In this document: piece by piece, positions 36,511 to 45,601 of the stretch
Layout: every line of letters begins with the position of its first letter
How positions within the stretch are numbered: position 1 is the stretch's first letter
Assembly (NCBI GenBank): GCA_965229445.1
Contig: OZ245876.1
Location: forward strand, 3,448,621-3,512,620
Source of the DNA: Owenweeksia sp965229445
Lineage (GTDB): Bacteria > Bacteroidota > Bacteroidia > Flavobacteriales > Schleiferiaceae
Length of the DNA: 64,000 nt
Direction of reading: 5' to 3'
Notes under the pieces: generated by a model
The model's database searches: none
What the model saw: the letters and a program-made list of their open reading frames with translations, nothing else
Told to the model about the DNA's origin: nothing
Position numbers and translations under genes: made by a program

Positions 36511-37185
36511 ATGAAGAAATTAAACGCAATCTCATGGATATTTTCCATATCCGTGATATTCCTTTTGGGAGGTTGCTACCCACAGGGAGCCACTTATGTT
36601 GATGAATTAGATCTGGTGGTGTCTATTGAAAACAAAGAGGTTGATTATCAGGCGTACAATTCCTTTTATATTGAACCTGATGTTTTACTGATCTCCAATG
36701 ATTCTAAAGACTCGCTTTTGGATAAAAACGATGCCGACTTCCTGGTAGGGGAATTTCGCATGCGCATGCTGGAACTCGGTTGGACCGAAATTACTGATTC
36801 GGCATCGGTAGACAGCACTACTACCGCTATTCTCATGACCGTTCTTGAAAACGTAAACGTGAGCTACGTGAGCGGCGGCTGGGGCTGGGGCGGCTGGGGT
36901 GGCTGGGGCTGGTGGGGTTACCCATGCTGCGGTTACTATCCGGGTTACCCGGGATATGGTGGATGCTGCTATACTTCCATATATGCCTACACTACCGGCT
37001 CACTAATTATTGAAATGATTGATCCCAGCAGCATTGCGGAGGATGGACAATTTGACCGTGTTCCGGTAGTTTGGGGTGGAGGTATCAATGGTTATCTAGA
37101 AGGTAGCACCAGCAATATCAGAACCAGAGTTAAAAACTCAATGGATCAGATGATTGAGGATTCACCATACCTAAAACAGAATTAA
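36511..37185 (+). CDS. DUF4136 lipoprotein with Gly/Trp/Cys-rich insert
   Basis: From the ATG at 36511 (MKKLNAISWIF) this is a 224-residue lipoprotein (FLLGGCYPQG). The DUF4136 core is visible as YQAYNSFYIEPDVLLISND, RMRMLELGWTEITDSASVD and the C-terminal SNIRTRVKNSMDQMIE. Between the halves lies a 40-residue insert made almost only of Gly, Trp, Tyr, Pro and Cys (SGGWGWGGWGGWGWWGYP, then CCGYYPGYPGYGGCC). Such inserts are common in DUF4136 proteins but this one is extreme. It is followed by a beta-barrel gene 3 bases later. Confidence 0.72.
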   Translation: MKKLNAISWIFSISVIFLLGGCYPQGATYVDELDLVVSIENKEVDYQAYNSFYIEPDVLLISNDSKDSLLDKNDADFLVGEFRMRMLELGWTEITDSASVDSTTTAILMTVLENVNVSYVSGGWGWGGWGGWGWWGYPCCGYYPGYPGYGGCCYTSIYAYTTGSLIIEMIDPSSIAEDGQFDRVPVVWGGGINGYLEGSTSNIRTRVKNSMDQMIEDSPYLKQN

Positions 37186-37188
37186 GTC

Positions 37189-37809
37189 ATGAAAATGAGT
37201 ATTAAATCAACATTCCTAGGGCTGTTATTCTGCGTACTTGGAGGAAGCACGTTGGCGCAAGATTACACCTATATGTACATCAATTACAATCCATCATTTA
37301 CCACTGGTGATTCTAAAGCCTGGGCTAATGAATTTAGCTGGCGCGGTGTTACTGCGGATTTGCGAATTTCAGTAAATGGCCCTTTAACCGTCGGTTTATA
37401 CTCTGGCTGGACGGTGTTTAGAGAAGAAAGTGATGGACTTCAATCTGAAGTTATAGAATCAGATCAAGGGCGTGCTACCATCACAGCGAAGCAATATTAT
37501 TTCATTAATCAATTGCCTTTATTAGCCACCACCCATTATCATTTTGGGGAGTTTGGGAAGCTAAGGCCATATGTGGGGATTGGAGCGGGAGTTTACTTTA
37601 CTACTCACGCCCTGGAAATGGGCTTATACCGCATCATAGAAAAGAACACGCAGTTTGGATTGGCGCCCATGGCTGGGGTGTCCGTTCCAATCAACAGGGA
37701 TACGAATTTTAATTTCGGTGCAATTTACAATTACGCTTTTGAGAACAGCAATCAACAAGCAGTGAGTTCCGTTGGGTTCAACATTGGTTTTGGCTGGCGC
37801 TTCTACTAA
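37189..37809 (+). CDS. outer-membrane beta-barrel protein
   Basis: The 206-residue protein has a signal peptide (1-23, ending in LAQ) and strand pairs such as RGVTADLRISVNGPLTVGLY, LRPYVGIGAGVYF and a terminal NIGFGWRFY typical of OmpA-like/OMP_b-brl eight-stranded barrels. It begins 3 bases after the DUF4136 lipoprotein, so the two are translated together and may form a surface unit. Confidence 0.75.
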   Translation: MKMSIKSTFLGLLFCVLGGSTLAQDYTYMYINYNPSFTTGDSKAWANEFSWRGVTADLRISVNGPLTVGLYSGWTVFREESDGLQSEVIESDQGRATITAKQYYFINQLPLLATTHYHFGEFGKLRPYVGIGAGVYFTTHALEMGLYRIIEKNTQFGLAPMAGVSVPINRDTNFNFGAIYNYAFENSNQQAVSSVGFNIGFGWRFY

Positions 37810-37915
37810 TTCTTGAGTCCACTTGCATCAGCTATCGGATGCCAATAGAAAGGCATGACTGATTCCAGGTGGATCGAATAACACATCCTCTAAACGCAGG
37901 GTTAATACTTATAAA

Positions 37916-38551
37916 ATGAAAAAAGCAGTTATTTTTTTAGGCATTGTTTTTATGGGGTCAATGCTGGTGCAAAGTTGCTCCCCAAGCACCAAGGTGATCA
38001 GCTCCTGGAAAGACCCTGAGGTGCATATAGATCCTGATCATCTGGACAAAGTTATGGTGGGTGTATTAAGTCCCAGAGAGGCTAACCGCCGAAAAGCTGA
38101 GGAACAGATCTCCACCTATCACAAGAGTTTAATACCTAGTTATCAGGTACTAGGCACGCAGGAAATTATCCTGGACACCGCTCAGAGTAAGGCCATTTTA
38201 AAGCGTCAGGGCTTTGACGGCGCTTTGCTCTTCAGGTTGGTTGATAAGGAAAAGTCTACTACCTATGTACCAGGCTCCATGAACTATGGCATGGGTTACG
38301 GCGGCGGCTATTGGGGATATCACAACGCTTATTACGGAGCTTACTATGACCCGGGATATTATCGGGAAGAGGTGACCTACGTGGTAGAATGCATTTTGTA
38401 CTCCTTTGACAAAAATCGAATAATTTGGACTGGCTTAACCACGACCGTAAATCCCTCAGATACTGAAAAGAGTATTAATGATATTACAACCGCCGTCTTT
38501 GAACAAATGCGTTTGGACGGACTATTTGCTAAAGCTGAATCCAACTCCTAA
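37916..38551 (+). CDS. lipoprotein, paralogue of the 39702 gene
   Basis: A 211-residue lipoprotein (LVQSCSPST) whose mature part starts STKVISSWKDPEVHIDPD. The pattern HLDKVMVGVLSPREANRRKAEEQ, ILKRQGFDGALLFRLVDKE and YSFDKNRIIWTGLTTTVNP is repeated almost block by block in the gene at 39702, so they are duplicates. A Gly/Tyr-rich loop (MNYGMGYGGGYWGYHNAYYG) sits in the middle. It resembles the DUF4136 fold loosely, but I cannot assign it with certainty. Confidence 0.65.
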   Translation: MKKAVIFLGIVFMGSMLVQSCSPSTKVISSWKDPEVHIDPDHLDKVMVGVLSPREANRRKAEEQISTYHKSLIPSYQVLGTQEIILDTAQSKAILKRQGFDGALLFRLVDKEKSTTYVPGSMNYGMGYGGGYWGYHNAYYGAYYDPGYYREEVTYVVECILYSFDKNRIIWTGLTTTVNPSDTEKSINDITTAVFEQMRLDGLFAKAESNS

Positions 38552-38561
38552 AATTCTAAGA

Positions 38562-39182
38562 ATGAAAAAGTATTCTTCTAGATTACTGGTATTGCTTCTC
38601 GTGCTTTCAGGAGGCATATTAAGTGCTCAAAACATCGAGTTAATCCCTTCCGTCGGTTATAGTTTTAGAAATAGAATCCCAATAACCGGGGGAGAGGTTG
38701 AGTTCAAGGATGGTATGACCTATGGTGGGGCCTTGAGATTTCACATACAACAGAATAACTATGTTGAGTTATTTTATAGCTATCAGGAAACCTTTATTAC
38801 GGGAACCTCCATTTACTTCACGGAGCCGTACCAAAGCGAAGGCTCATTTAACTATATTTTAATCGGTTCAACGCAAAAGGTTCCCTTGCAGGATGCAATT
38901 GAAGCCTATGGTGGAGTTAAGCTAGGTGCAGGTTGGTTAAGTGCGGAGCAATCCAGTAGCGATGAGGTCCGTTTCTCAGTAGGTGCTACGGCCGGCCTCG
39001 ATTTTTTTCTGTCTGATGCCATCGGCATTCAGGTAGGAATGCACCTGTTATTTCCGATTACAAATGTTGGCGCATCATTTGGCTGGAGTAGTGCTGGTGG
39101 CACCGGTGTAGGTGTAACCGGTTGGTCACCCATTGTTCAATTTGGCTTTGATGGTGGCCTGGTTTTCCGCTTGGGCAATTAA
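38562..39182 (+). CDS. outer-membrane beta-barrel protein
   Basis: From the ATG at 38562 (MKKYSSRLLVLLL) the protein has 206 residues and a signal peptide ending in LSAQ. Strands such as VGYSFRNRIPITGGEVEF, QNNYVELFYSYQETF and a final FGFDGGLVFRLGN suggest a small OMP_b-brl barrel. It starts 10 bases after the lipoprotein stop. This repeats the lipoprotein-plus-barrel pairing seen at 36.5-37.8 kb. Confidence 0.72.
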   Translation: MKKYSSRLLVLLLVLSGGILSAQNIELIPSVGYSFRNRIPITGGEVEFKDGMTYGGALRFHIQQNNYVELFYSYQETFITGTSIYFTEPYQSEGSFNYILIGSTQKVPLQDAIEAYGGVKLGAGWLSAEQSSSDEVRFSVGATAGLDFFLSDAIGIQVGMHLLFPITNVGASFGWSSAGGTGVGVTGWSPIVQFGFDGGLVFRLGN

Positions 39183-39245
39183 GCGGTTGATTCATATCAT
39201 TTTTTTCATGATGCCACCTTGTTAAATTGAAGGAAAATTCGGATC

Positions 39246-39695
39246 ATGGAAATTGGTTTTAAAAATATTCTGGTCGCGGTTGATTTTGATGACCGCAGTG
39301 AAGTTCTATTGAGTTATGCGTCCAACCTGGCCCTGAAGTATGACGCACAACTGTGGATCGTCCATATTGCTGCTCCCGAACCACAATTTGTAGGTTATCA
39401 GGTTGGACCGGAATATATTAGAGATGTAAGGGCAGAGGACTTAAGGGATGAGCATCGCTTTTTACAGAAAATGGCAGCCCAGGTGCGGGAAGGAGGTGGT
39501 AAAGCGGAAGCCCTATTGATTCAGGGGCCTACCGTAGAAACCCTCTTAGAAGAACTTAACAAACTAGAGGCAGACCTGCTGGTAGTAGGATCTAACCAAC
39601 ATGGATTTCTGTATCGGGCCTTTGCGGAAGACACCGCAGCTGAACTTCAGAAACAATGTCAGGTACCTCTGCTGAGTATTCCCCTAGCTAGATAA
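39246..39695 (+). CDS. universal stress protein (UspA family)
   Basis: A 149-residue single-domain UspA protein with the N-terminal ILVAVDFDDRSEVLLSYA strand-helix and the C-terminal DLLVVGSNQHGFLYRAFAEDT, then CQVPLLSIP. The ATP-binding loop G-2X-G-9X-G(S/T) is only partly kept (GSNQHG without the later GS), so nucleotide binding is uncertain. It sits between two envelope lipoprotein genes on the same strand, with 6 bases to the next, which suggests a stress-induced unit. Confidence 0.85.
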   Translation: MEIGFKNILVAVDFDDRSEVLLSYASNLALKYDAQLWIVHIAAPEPQFVGYQVGPEYIRDVRAEDLRDEHRFLQKMAAQVREGGGKAEALLIQGPTVETLLEELNKLEADLLVVGSNQHGFLYRAFAEDTAAELQKQCQVPLLSIPLAR

Positions 39696-39701
39696 ATCCT
39701 T

Positions 39702-40337
39702 ATGCAAAAGATATTAGCACGTGTTCCAACGGTCTTATTTTTATCTGCCCTGACATTGGTTGTTAGCAATTGTTCGCGCACCACTGCGGTAACCAGTTCC
39801 TGGAAAGATCCCGAGGCTCACGTGAAAACCAATAAGCTTAAAAAGGTTATGATTGGTGTCATTAGTGTTAGTGAAGATGCTCGAATTCGTGCAGAGTCTC
39901 GCATTTCACGGCATCATAGGTCCTTCAGACCCTCCTATGAAGTACTGGTGAGTAAGGAGATTTTGCTGGACACCGCATTGAGCCAGGCCATTCTGGAGCG
40001 TCAGGGGTTTGACGGCGCCATTATTTTTTGGCTGGTCGATAAAGGAAGTCGCACAACGTTTAATAATGGAGCGGTTTATCCGGATTATTACTATTGGGAC
40101 TTTCATGCTCAATACTGGTCTGATGCCAAACATTCCGGCGGCCTTAAGCCGGATAATAGTTATCTGATTGAAACAATCGTCTACTCCCTGCATCGACATG
40201 AATTAATCTGGACCGCTCATACCGAAGTAAAAAACCCTCACAGCCTGGAGCAAGAAATTGATGTTTTACTCGATTCGGTCATTGCCAAGATGAATGCCGA
40301 TGGCCTATTCGATCCTCCCCTACAGCTGACAGAATAA
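39702..40337 (+). CDS. lipoprotein, paralogue of the 37916 gene
   Basis: A 211-residue lipoprotein (LVVSNCSRTT) with VTSSWKDPEAHVKTNKLKKV, RAESRISRHHRSFRPSYEVL and ILERQGFDGAIIFWLVDK, each matching the corresponding block in the 37916 gene. The central loop differs (YPDYYYWDFHAQYWSD). It follows UspA by 6 bases. Function is unknown. Confidence 0.65.
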   Translation: MQKILARVPTVLFLSALTLVVSNCSRTTAVTSSWKDPEAHVKTNKLKKVMIGVISVSEDARIRAESRISRHHRSFRPSYEVLVSKEILLDTALSQAILERQGFDGAIIFWLVDKGSRTTFNNGAVYPDYYYWDFHAQYWSDAKHSGGLKPDNSYLIETIVYSLHRHELIWTAHTEVKNPHSLEQEIDVLLDSVIAKMNADGLFDPPLQLTE

Positions 40338-40534
40338 CTGAGCAGGTTTAATCCGCCAAAGGCTCAAATCCTCACTCCTTCTTTCGTCCACCACCATAAA
40401 ACTATCGAAAGGTTTGTTTTAATACTATACTTTTTATACTTCATTACATTTTTATATTTTTGCATGGGTTGGATGTTACTGGCTTATTAGAATCCGTACC
40501 AAGCTCTAAATTACAATCCTGAATCGCCTTTTAG

Positions 40535-40903
40535 ATGCACGCTACAAAAAACAAACACCTTCTGCAGTCCAGCGAGCAGACACATCAGGATCCAATCGAA
40601 ATCACGGTAAATATTCTGGGTGGAAAATGGAAGATCTTGTTGTTGTGGGATCTCAAGGAAGGGCCATTGCGCTTCTCAGAAATGATGCAAACACGTCCGG
40701 GAATTACCGAAAGGATGCTCTCCCGACAGTTAAAAGCGTTACAAAAATCCGGCTTAGTGACCAGAACCGCCTATGCCGAAGTTCCGCCCAAGGTAGAGTA
40801 TGCCCTGAGTGAAGAAGGGAAATCTCTTCTTCCCGTACTTAATGTATTGGAAGCCTGGGGTCATTATAAAGCCGCGCAGGGACCTATGACATATACTAAG
40901 TGA
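40535..40903 (+). CDS. HxlR-family winged-helix regulator
   Basis: A 122-residue MarR-like protein of the HxlR family. The defining blocks are VNILGGKWKILLLWDL, GPLRFSEMMQTRPGITERMLS and LKALQKSGLVTRTAY with PPKVEYALSEEG. It binds DNA as a dimer and typically responds to electrophiles or redox change. No conserved cysteine is seen, so the signal is not a thiol switch. It has a 197-base AT-rich upstream region. It may regulate itself or a neighbouring gene; the target is not visible. Confidence 0.9.
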   Translation: MHATKNKHLLQSSEQTHQDPIEITVNILGGKWKILLLWDLKEGPLRFSEMMQTRPGITERMLSRQLKALQKSGLVTRTAYAEVPPKVEYALSEEGKSLLPVLNVLEAWGHYKAAQGPMTYTK

Positions 40904-40908
40904 TCGGC

Positions 40909-42264
40909 TTAGTTTTTGATAATGCGCTCCACCAGGGCGTGTGAACCATTCTTCTCCAGGTGAAGAAAATACACCCCCTTCGCCAAATCTCCAAAATCCA
41001 GCTTGCGCTCAGTGGCCTTAAATGATCGGATGAGTTTTCCAGACTGATCTGTAAGATAGATCTCTTGGAGCGCTATTTCTGATTCAATTCTCACAAAATC
41101 CTCTGTTACATTCGGAAATACGCGCAGCTTGTTCTCAATCTCATCCAAGCTTAGCCCGGTAGCCAAGTTCTCATAGAACATAAAATTTGTGGAATCTCCA
41201 TAGTATCCAAAATACTCTGAGACGAATAGGTCTACGTCAGAATCGCCATCCAGATCAACCAGCTGTGGCAATGAAACGTATCCGGAATTATTCTGAATGC
41301 TAGAAGGATTTCTTAGCGGCATAGCAAAGGTCGGAGCCGTTTTAGAACCGGTATTTTCATAATAGAGTATATCGCCATAATACTCCCCAACCATTAAATC
41401 CATATCTCCATCCCAATCCACATCACCACTCGCTACAAAGGCAAAATTATAGCTAGGCTGCAGTCCGAAGGGGTTTACCAAGGGCGTGTTGAAACTCGGA
41501 GCAGTAATGCTACCCGTATTCTCGTAATAGCTAAAGTTGCCATAATAGCTGCCTGCCAGGATGTCCAGGTCGCCGTCATCATCAAAATCTATTGCCACAG
41601 GAGAGGCAGCATAGGTTGTATCATTCAATCCAAAAGGTCCGGTTACAGGAATGTCAAAATTTGGACTCTGCGCGGTGCCAATATTCTCGATCATCGCCAA
41701 ACCATAGAACCCGGTACCACCGGTAATGATATCAAGATCCCCATCCCCATCTATATCCACCAGCACCGGAAATAAAATGTCAGATTCAAGTGTGTCTATG
41801 GCAAGATTAAAGGGATTGGTGAGCGCTTGAGCAAACTGGGGCATAAGCACCGAGCCCGTATTCTCGTAGAAAAACATTTGACCCTGAGAATAGGGTACAT
41901 ACAAGTCAATTTCTGCGGCAAGCATATCCTGGTCTCCATCGCCATCCAAATCCCCAAAACAGGGAATACTCACTGATGAACCCGTAGTCAGCCCAAAAGG
42001 CTTAGCCTGGCTGTTGCCAAAGCTTTGTCCCTGAGCATTATTGGTGGCGCCTAATCCCACAATTACCGCCGTTGTACCCAAAATCCTTCTCATCTCACGC
42101 CTTCGAACCACCGTTCCTAGTTTATGGATTAGATGCCTGATGTTTTTAACCAAAACTTGCACCCGGGTGTCGGCTAAATCCTGGCCTTGCGAAAGCGCAA
42201 TTCGCAGCTGCTTGATAAAATGCTTTAAGCTGTCTTTGCTGGTTTGAATTCTCGGTCTGGACAT
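40909..42264 (-). CDS. FG-GAP/VCBS repeat protein with N-terminal helical extension and T9SS-type tail (copy 1)
   Basis: The 451-residue protein has three parts. Residues 1-58 are basic and helical (SKDSLKHFIKQLRIALSQ). A hydrophobic segment follows (ILGTTAVIVGLGA to about residue 80, ending GQSF). The body has five or six FG-GAP units, each with a calcium-binding loop (DLDGDGDQDMLA, DIDGDGDLDII, DFDDDGDLDIL, DVDWDGDMDLM, DLDGDSDVDLF) and a YYENTG strand. The C-terminal 80 residues (LRVFPNVTEDFVRIES to VERIIKN) form a type A sorting domain for T9SS. It is a paralogue of the genes at 42398 and 48633. Confidence 0.85.
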   Translation of the reverse strand: MSRPRIQTSKDSLKHFIKQLRIALSQGQDLADTRVQVLVKNIRHLIHKLGTVVRRREMRRILGTTAVIVGLGATNNAQGQSFGNSQAKPFGLTTGSSVSIPCFGDLDGDGDQDMLAAEIDLYVPYSQGQMFFYENTGSVLMPQFAQALTNPFNLAIDTLESDILFPVLVDIDGDGDLDIITGGTGFYGLAMIENIGTAQSPNFDIPVTGPFGLNDTTYAASPVAIDFDDDGDLDILAGSYYGNFSYYENTGSITAPSFNTPLVNPFGLQPSYNFAFVASGDVDWDGDMDLMVGEYYGDILYYENTGSKTAPTFAMPLRNPSSIQNNSGYVSLPQLVDLDGDSDVDLFVSEYFGYYGDSTNFMFYENLATGLSLDEIENKLRVFPNVTEDFVRIESEIALQEIYLTDQSGKLIRSFKATERKLDFGDLAKGVYFLHLEKNGSHALVERIIKN

Positions 42265-42340
42265 ACTGGAATGTTTAGTTCAGACCAAATTACTTGGAAT
42301 CCATTTGAGATTGGTCGCTCCACTTCTAAGTTTTCAACAC

Positions 42341-42372
42341 AAAAAAGGCCGGACTTCTTAAGAAACCCGACC
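42341..42372 (-). terminator. Rho-independent terminator after FG-GAP copy 2
   Basis: On the minus strand GGTCGGGTTTC pairs with GAAGTCCGGCC and is followed by six T. It lies 26 bases beyond the stop at 42398. Confidence 0.85.
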
Positions 42373-42397
42373 TATCTCAAAATAAGGTAACAAACAC

Positions 42398-43741
42398 TTA
42401 TTCCTTAATCAACTTACGCTTAATCAGGCGCCTGTCCTCCGTATATAGCTCAAGGATATATGGCCCTGGTGCTAAATCGCTTAAATTAAGCCTTCGATCC
42501 TCGGATTCAAACTCTAAAACCCTGGTACCCGTTGATGAAACAAGCTGAATACTACTGAATTCGATCTCCGAATCTATCAGAACACTGGATTTCACAAGGG
42601 TGGGATAGATATTCACCCCTGACTCTACCTCAGTGATGGAAATTCCGGTCGCGAGATTCTCATAAAAATTAAAGGCAATCCCGCTATAGTAGGTTCCTTC
42701 CCCTACGAAAAAATCAGGATCTGAATCACCGTCAATATCGGCCAACATTGGAAATGATATATAACCGGAACCCATGATATTGGAAGGATTTGTGACCGGA
42801 GCGGCAAACTGAGGATTGGTTTTACTTCCGGTATTCTGAAAGTAATGCATGTCACCATAATAATCCCCGATAATCAGATCGAGGTCGCCATCCCAATCTA
42901 CATCTCCTGCCGTTGGAAAGGCGTAATACGATGTTTGCAATCCAAAAGGTTCATACTGCTTGGTGCCAAAAGCGGGAGCAGTTGGCGTACCAATATTCTC
43001 GTAATAGACGATTCTACCATCATACTCCCCACTAAGCAGATCAAGATCGCCATCATTGTCTAAATCCAGCAGTATTGGCGAACCGTAATATACGCTGTCA
43101 CTAAGGCCAAATGGGTCATCCTGCGGTGCGGCAAAACTTGGAGACTGTGCCGTTCCGGTGTTCTCATAATAAAACAAGCCTTTGTAGGATCCGCCCATCA
43201 GTAGATCCTGATCACCATCTCCATCGAGATCTCCAAAGGTCGGTAGCACTACATAACTATTTAATACCGACAAGTCGATACCAAAGGTGTCGTTTACGGG
43301 TGCTGCAAACTGTGGCATTTGTGCCGTTCCAGTATTCTCATGAAACTGCAGCGCGGGACTTACCCCGTAATAACCGCTTAGATCCATGGCTCCTGCTAAA
43401 ATATCCAAGTCCCCATCACCATCAATGTCTACTGCCGTAGGAATATTGACATAATTACTAGGTGTGATGCCGAAGGGATCGGCTACCGGATTATCAAAGT
43501 TTTGCGCACCGGCATACTGGTTCATGCCTAAGCCAAAAAAGATGGCCGCGGCGCCTAAAATGCGACTGAGTTCTCTACGTGACATTAGGCCACGGATTTC
43601 CTGAATTAGAGTTCTAATACGCCGCATGAGCACTTGAGCCTCAACCGTAATTTCGCCGGCAGAACTAGCGAGCAAGGCCTGCAACTTTTTGGCTAATACT
43701 TTAAGCTGCTTGCGGCGCTGACCAAAGGTGTTTTTTGACAT
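42398..43741 (-). CDS. FG-GAP/VCBS repeat protein with N-terminal helical extension and T9SS-type tail (copy 2)
   Basis: The 447-residue protein has the same architecture as the gene at 40909. The helical start (RKQLKVLAKKLQALLASSAG) and the segment SRRELSRILGAAAIFFGLG lead into a cleavage-type GAQNF around residue 80. FG-GAP loops are DIDGDGDLDIL, DLDGDGDQDLL, DLDNDGDLDLL, DVDWDGDLDLI and DIDGDSDPDFF. The C-terminal sorting domain begins VNIYPTLVKSSVLIDSE. The closest relative in the window is copy 1. They are about 130 bases apart on the same strand, with a terminator between. Confidence 0.85.
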   Translation of the reverse strand: MSKNTFGQRRKQLKVLAKKLQALLASSAGEITVEAQVLMRRIRTLIQEIRGLMSRRELSRILGAAAIFFGLGMNQYAGAQNFDNPVADPFGITPSNYVNIPTAVDIDGDGDLDILAGAMDLSGYYGVSPALQFHENTGTAQMPQFAAPVNDTFGIDLSVLNSYVVLPTFGDLDGDGDQDLLMGGSYKGLFYYENTGTAQSPSFAAPQDDPFGLSDSVYYGSPILLDLDNDGDLDLLSGEYDGRIVYYENIGTPTAPAFGTKQYEPFGLQTSYYAFPTAGDVDWDGDLDLIIGDYYGDMHYFQNTGSKTNPQFAAPVTNPSNIMGSGYISFPMLADIDGDSDPDFFVGEGTYYSGIAFNFYENLATGISITEVESGVNIYPTLVKSSVLIDSEIEFSSIQLVSSTGTRVLEFESEDRRLNLSDLAPGPYILELYTEDRRLIKRKLIKE

Positions 43742-43767
43742 AGGTAGAAGTTTTTAGCTGCCCGAAT

Positions 43768-44853
43768 TTACTTTTTTTCTTGTTTCGCCCAATAGGTAGA
43801 TCCAGGAATCATTAAAGCCAGTTTGTGATCGTCGGTTAATGTATTGAGAATGTTAGGTCTTAATTTGTCAGCGATCACGTGCACATCATATATTTCATCC
43901 ACGGAAGTCTGGTATGAAATACGGGCTGCTCTGCTCCCGGTAGGTAAGTGAATGACCTCAATTCCTGATGCTGATGCTTTTTCGGCAAAGGGAAGTTTGG
44001 CGAAGGTGGAAGAGTTCTTTCTGAGTTTGGAAAGACCAATAAACAGGTAATCTCCTCTTTGGGCCATTCCCCTGACGAAGCCATCAATTTTACATACGAT
44101 GTCCACTTTGCCATTGTCTCTGTCAATGCGGGCAAGCTCACCTGTAGCTGAGAGCAATACGTACAACTCATCGTTAAAAATGCGCGGAGAGTGTGGCATG
44201 GCTAAACCACTGGCAAGCACCTCATCCGTTTCCAGATCCATAATAACCCCACTATCCAAAAGGGTCTCCCGCCAGCTATGTGCCACATTACCCGTACCAA
44301 AGGCCGTGGCGTACTTGGGCTTTCCGTGCTCCATGACCATCCCATTTAAATGACAACGATCTTCTGAAACAAGGGCGTCGATAAACTTAGGTTGCCAATA
44401 TGGGCGCCAGTTATATTCATCATCGAGGGAAATAATGCAACTAAACAAAGTATTTACCGCGAACAAACGGCCATCGGCACCAAAACTTAAGTCGTGAATA
44501 TCCATGGGACCCGTGTGATAGGTCAGTCTCGGCACGTACAATGCATCATACTTTCCCGGGCCCTTGGGATAGTACTTCGCCAAATCATCGCTATTATTAA
44601 ATACGATTACTTCATCTCTACACGCCAGAGCAAGCTGACCGGTTTCTTCATTGAGATTAAACCCCATGGGCTTTTGGAAATTCCTGGGAAGTTGCACCAG
44701 GTAATTTACGTCCTTGGGGGATAGAAATATGAGTTTACCTGCCTGATAAGTACTGATGGCTAAGCTACAATTAAGCTGAGTAAGCAGTTCAGGCAAATTA
44801 GGTGAATAGGTGCAGGAAAATGGCGCGGGGGCAGTGGATCCTGATTGAGGCAT
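43768..44853 (-). CDS. TIGR03032 family protein (DUF4915 beta-propeller)
   Basis: A 361-residue protein without signal peptide. Features of the TIGR03032 family are CSLAISTYQAGKLIFLSP, PMGFNLNEETGQLALACR, the repeated HDLSFGADGRLFAVNTLFSC and MPHSPRIFNDELYVLLSATG. The family is found in bacteria making surface proteins or in T9SS organisms and has a six-bladed propeller-like fold; its biochemical role is unknown. It lies next to FG-GAP genes with 26 bases to copy 2, so it may belong with their export or modification. Confidence 0.85.
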   Translation of the reverse strand: MPQSGSTAPAPFSCTYSPNLPELLTQLNCSLAISTYQAGKLIFLSPKDVNYLVQLPRNFQKPMGFNLNEETGQLALACRDEVIVFNNSDDLAKYYPKGPGKYDALYVPRLTYHTGPMDIHDLSFGADGRLFAVNTLFSCIISLDDEYNWRPYWQPKFIDALVSEDRCHLNGMVMEHGKPKYATAFGTGNVAHSWRETLLDSGVIMDLETDEVLASGLAMPHSPRIFNDELYVLLSATGELARIDRDNGKVDIVCKIDGFVRGMAQRGDYLFIGLSKLRKNSSTFAKLPFAEKASASGIEVIHLPTGSRAARISYQTSVDEIYDVHVIADKLRPNILNTLTDDHKLALMIPGSTYWAKQEKK

Positions 44854-44892
44854 AATGGGTTAGTTATTCCGGTTATTCTAATACGTTAAAGC

Positions 44893-45480
44893 CTAAGCCG
44901 GGCGCATTAAGCCCGCTTTAAACCTAAGCAGATTTATTCTACCATTTGGAGAGGCAAAGAGCAGAAGTAGTTTCACAATATTGGAAAGCAGGTCTCTGAT
45001 CCTATGCTCCTTGCTATTCGGTTCAGATAAATCGATTCCGGTAAGCCAGAACTTAAATTGAAAGTTTACTAAGTCACTGAGAAAGATAAGGTCATCCTCG
45101 CCTACCTGGAGTTGACCCTGCCGGCCAAGTTTGGCTATGCTCGTGACCAGCCTTTCGTGCAACTGATTCAATTTTGGAGCCGCGGCCGAGTGAAATAATC
45201 CTCGGTATTCGTACTGTCGTTCCAAACAAGCCTGAATTAACTCAAGCAATCGATAAAGATCCTCCTCTTCCCGGAGATAGGCCTGAATAAGGATGTTAAG
45301 CTCTTGCTCCAGTTTCTGCATATGATAGGCAAGGATGTCTTCCTTGCGGGGAAAGTGATAAGACAAGTTGCCCGGACTTATTTGGAGCGTGCGGGCAATT
45401 TCCCTTACCCCCACCAGCTCTTCACCATGTTGGTTGAACAGGCGTATTGACGTGCTGATTATTTGCTGCTTGGTATCCAT
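44893..45480 (-). CDS. TetR/AcrR family regulator
   Basis: A 195-residue regulator. The N-terminal HTH (residues about 4-47) reads IISTSIRLFNQHG, VGVREIARTLQISPGNLSYHF, with YHFPRKEDIL following; the C-terminal ligand/dimer domain is poorly conserved, as in all TetR proteins. It lies 39 bases upstream of the TIGR03032 gene on the same strand and may repress it. The ligand is unknown. Confidence 0.88.
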   Translation of the reverse strand: MDTKQQIISTSIRLFNQHGEELVGVREIARTLQISPGNLSYHFPRKEDILAYHMQKLEQELNILIQAYLREEEDLYRLLELIQACLERQYEYRGLFHSAAAPKLNQLHERLVTSIAKLGRQGQLQVGEDDLIFLSDLVNFQFKFWLTGIDLSEPNSKEHRIRDLLSNIVKLLLLFASPNGRINLLRFKAGLMRPA

Positions 45481-45601
45481 CTTTCAAAGATAGAACATCG
45501 TACTATACACACAAATAAGACTTAGTCAGGATATTATGATCTGAACATCAAGGAAGTTGGTCTATTACAACTTAAGGTTATCGGCCGTCTTCATCCTCGA
45601 T

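Noticed and set aside
40413..40462. Bacteroidota promoter (TTTG at 40413 and TATTTTTG at 40455-40462) before the HxlR gene
   Set aside because: The second box matches TAnnTTTG, but the spacing between the boxes is far too long, and AT-rich sequence makes chance matches likely.
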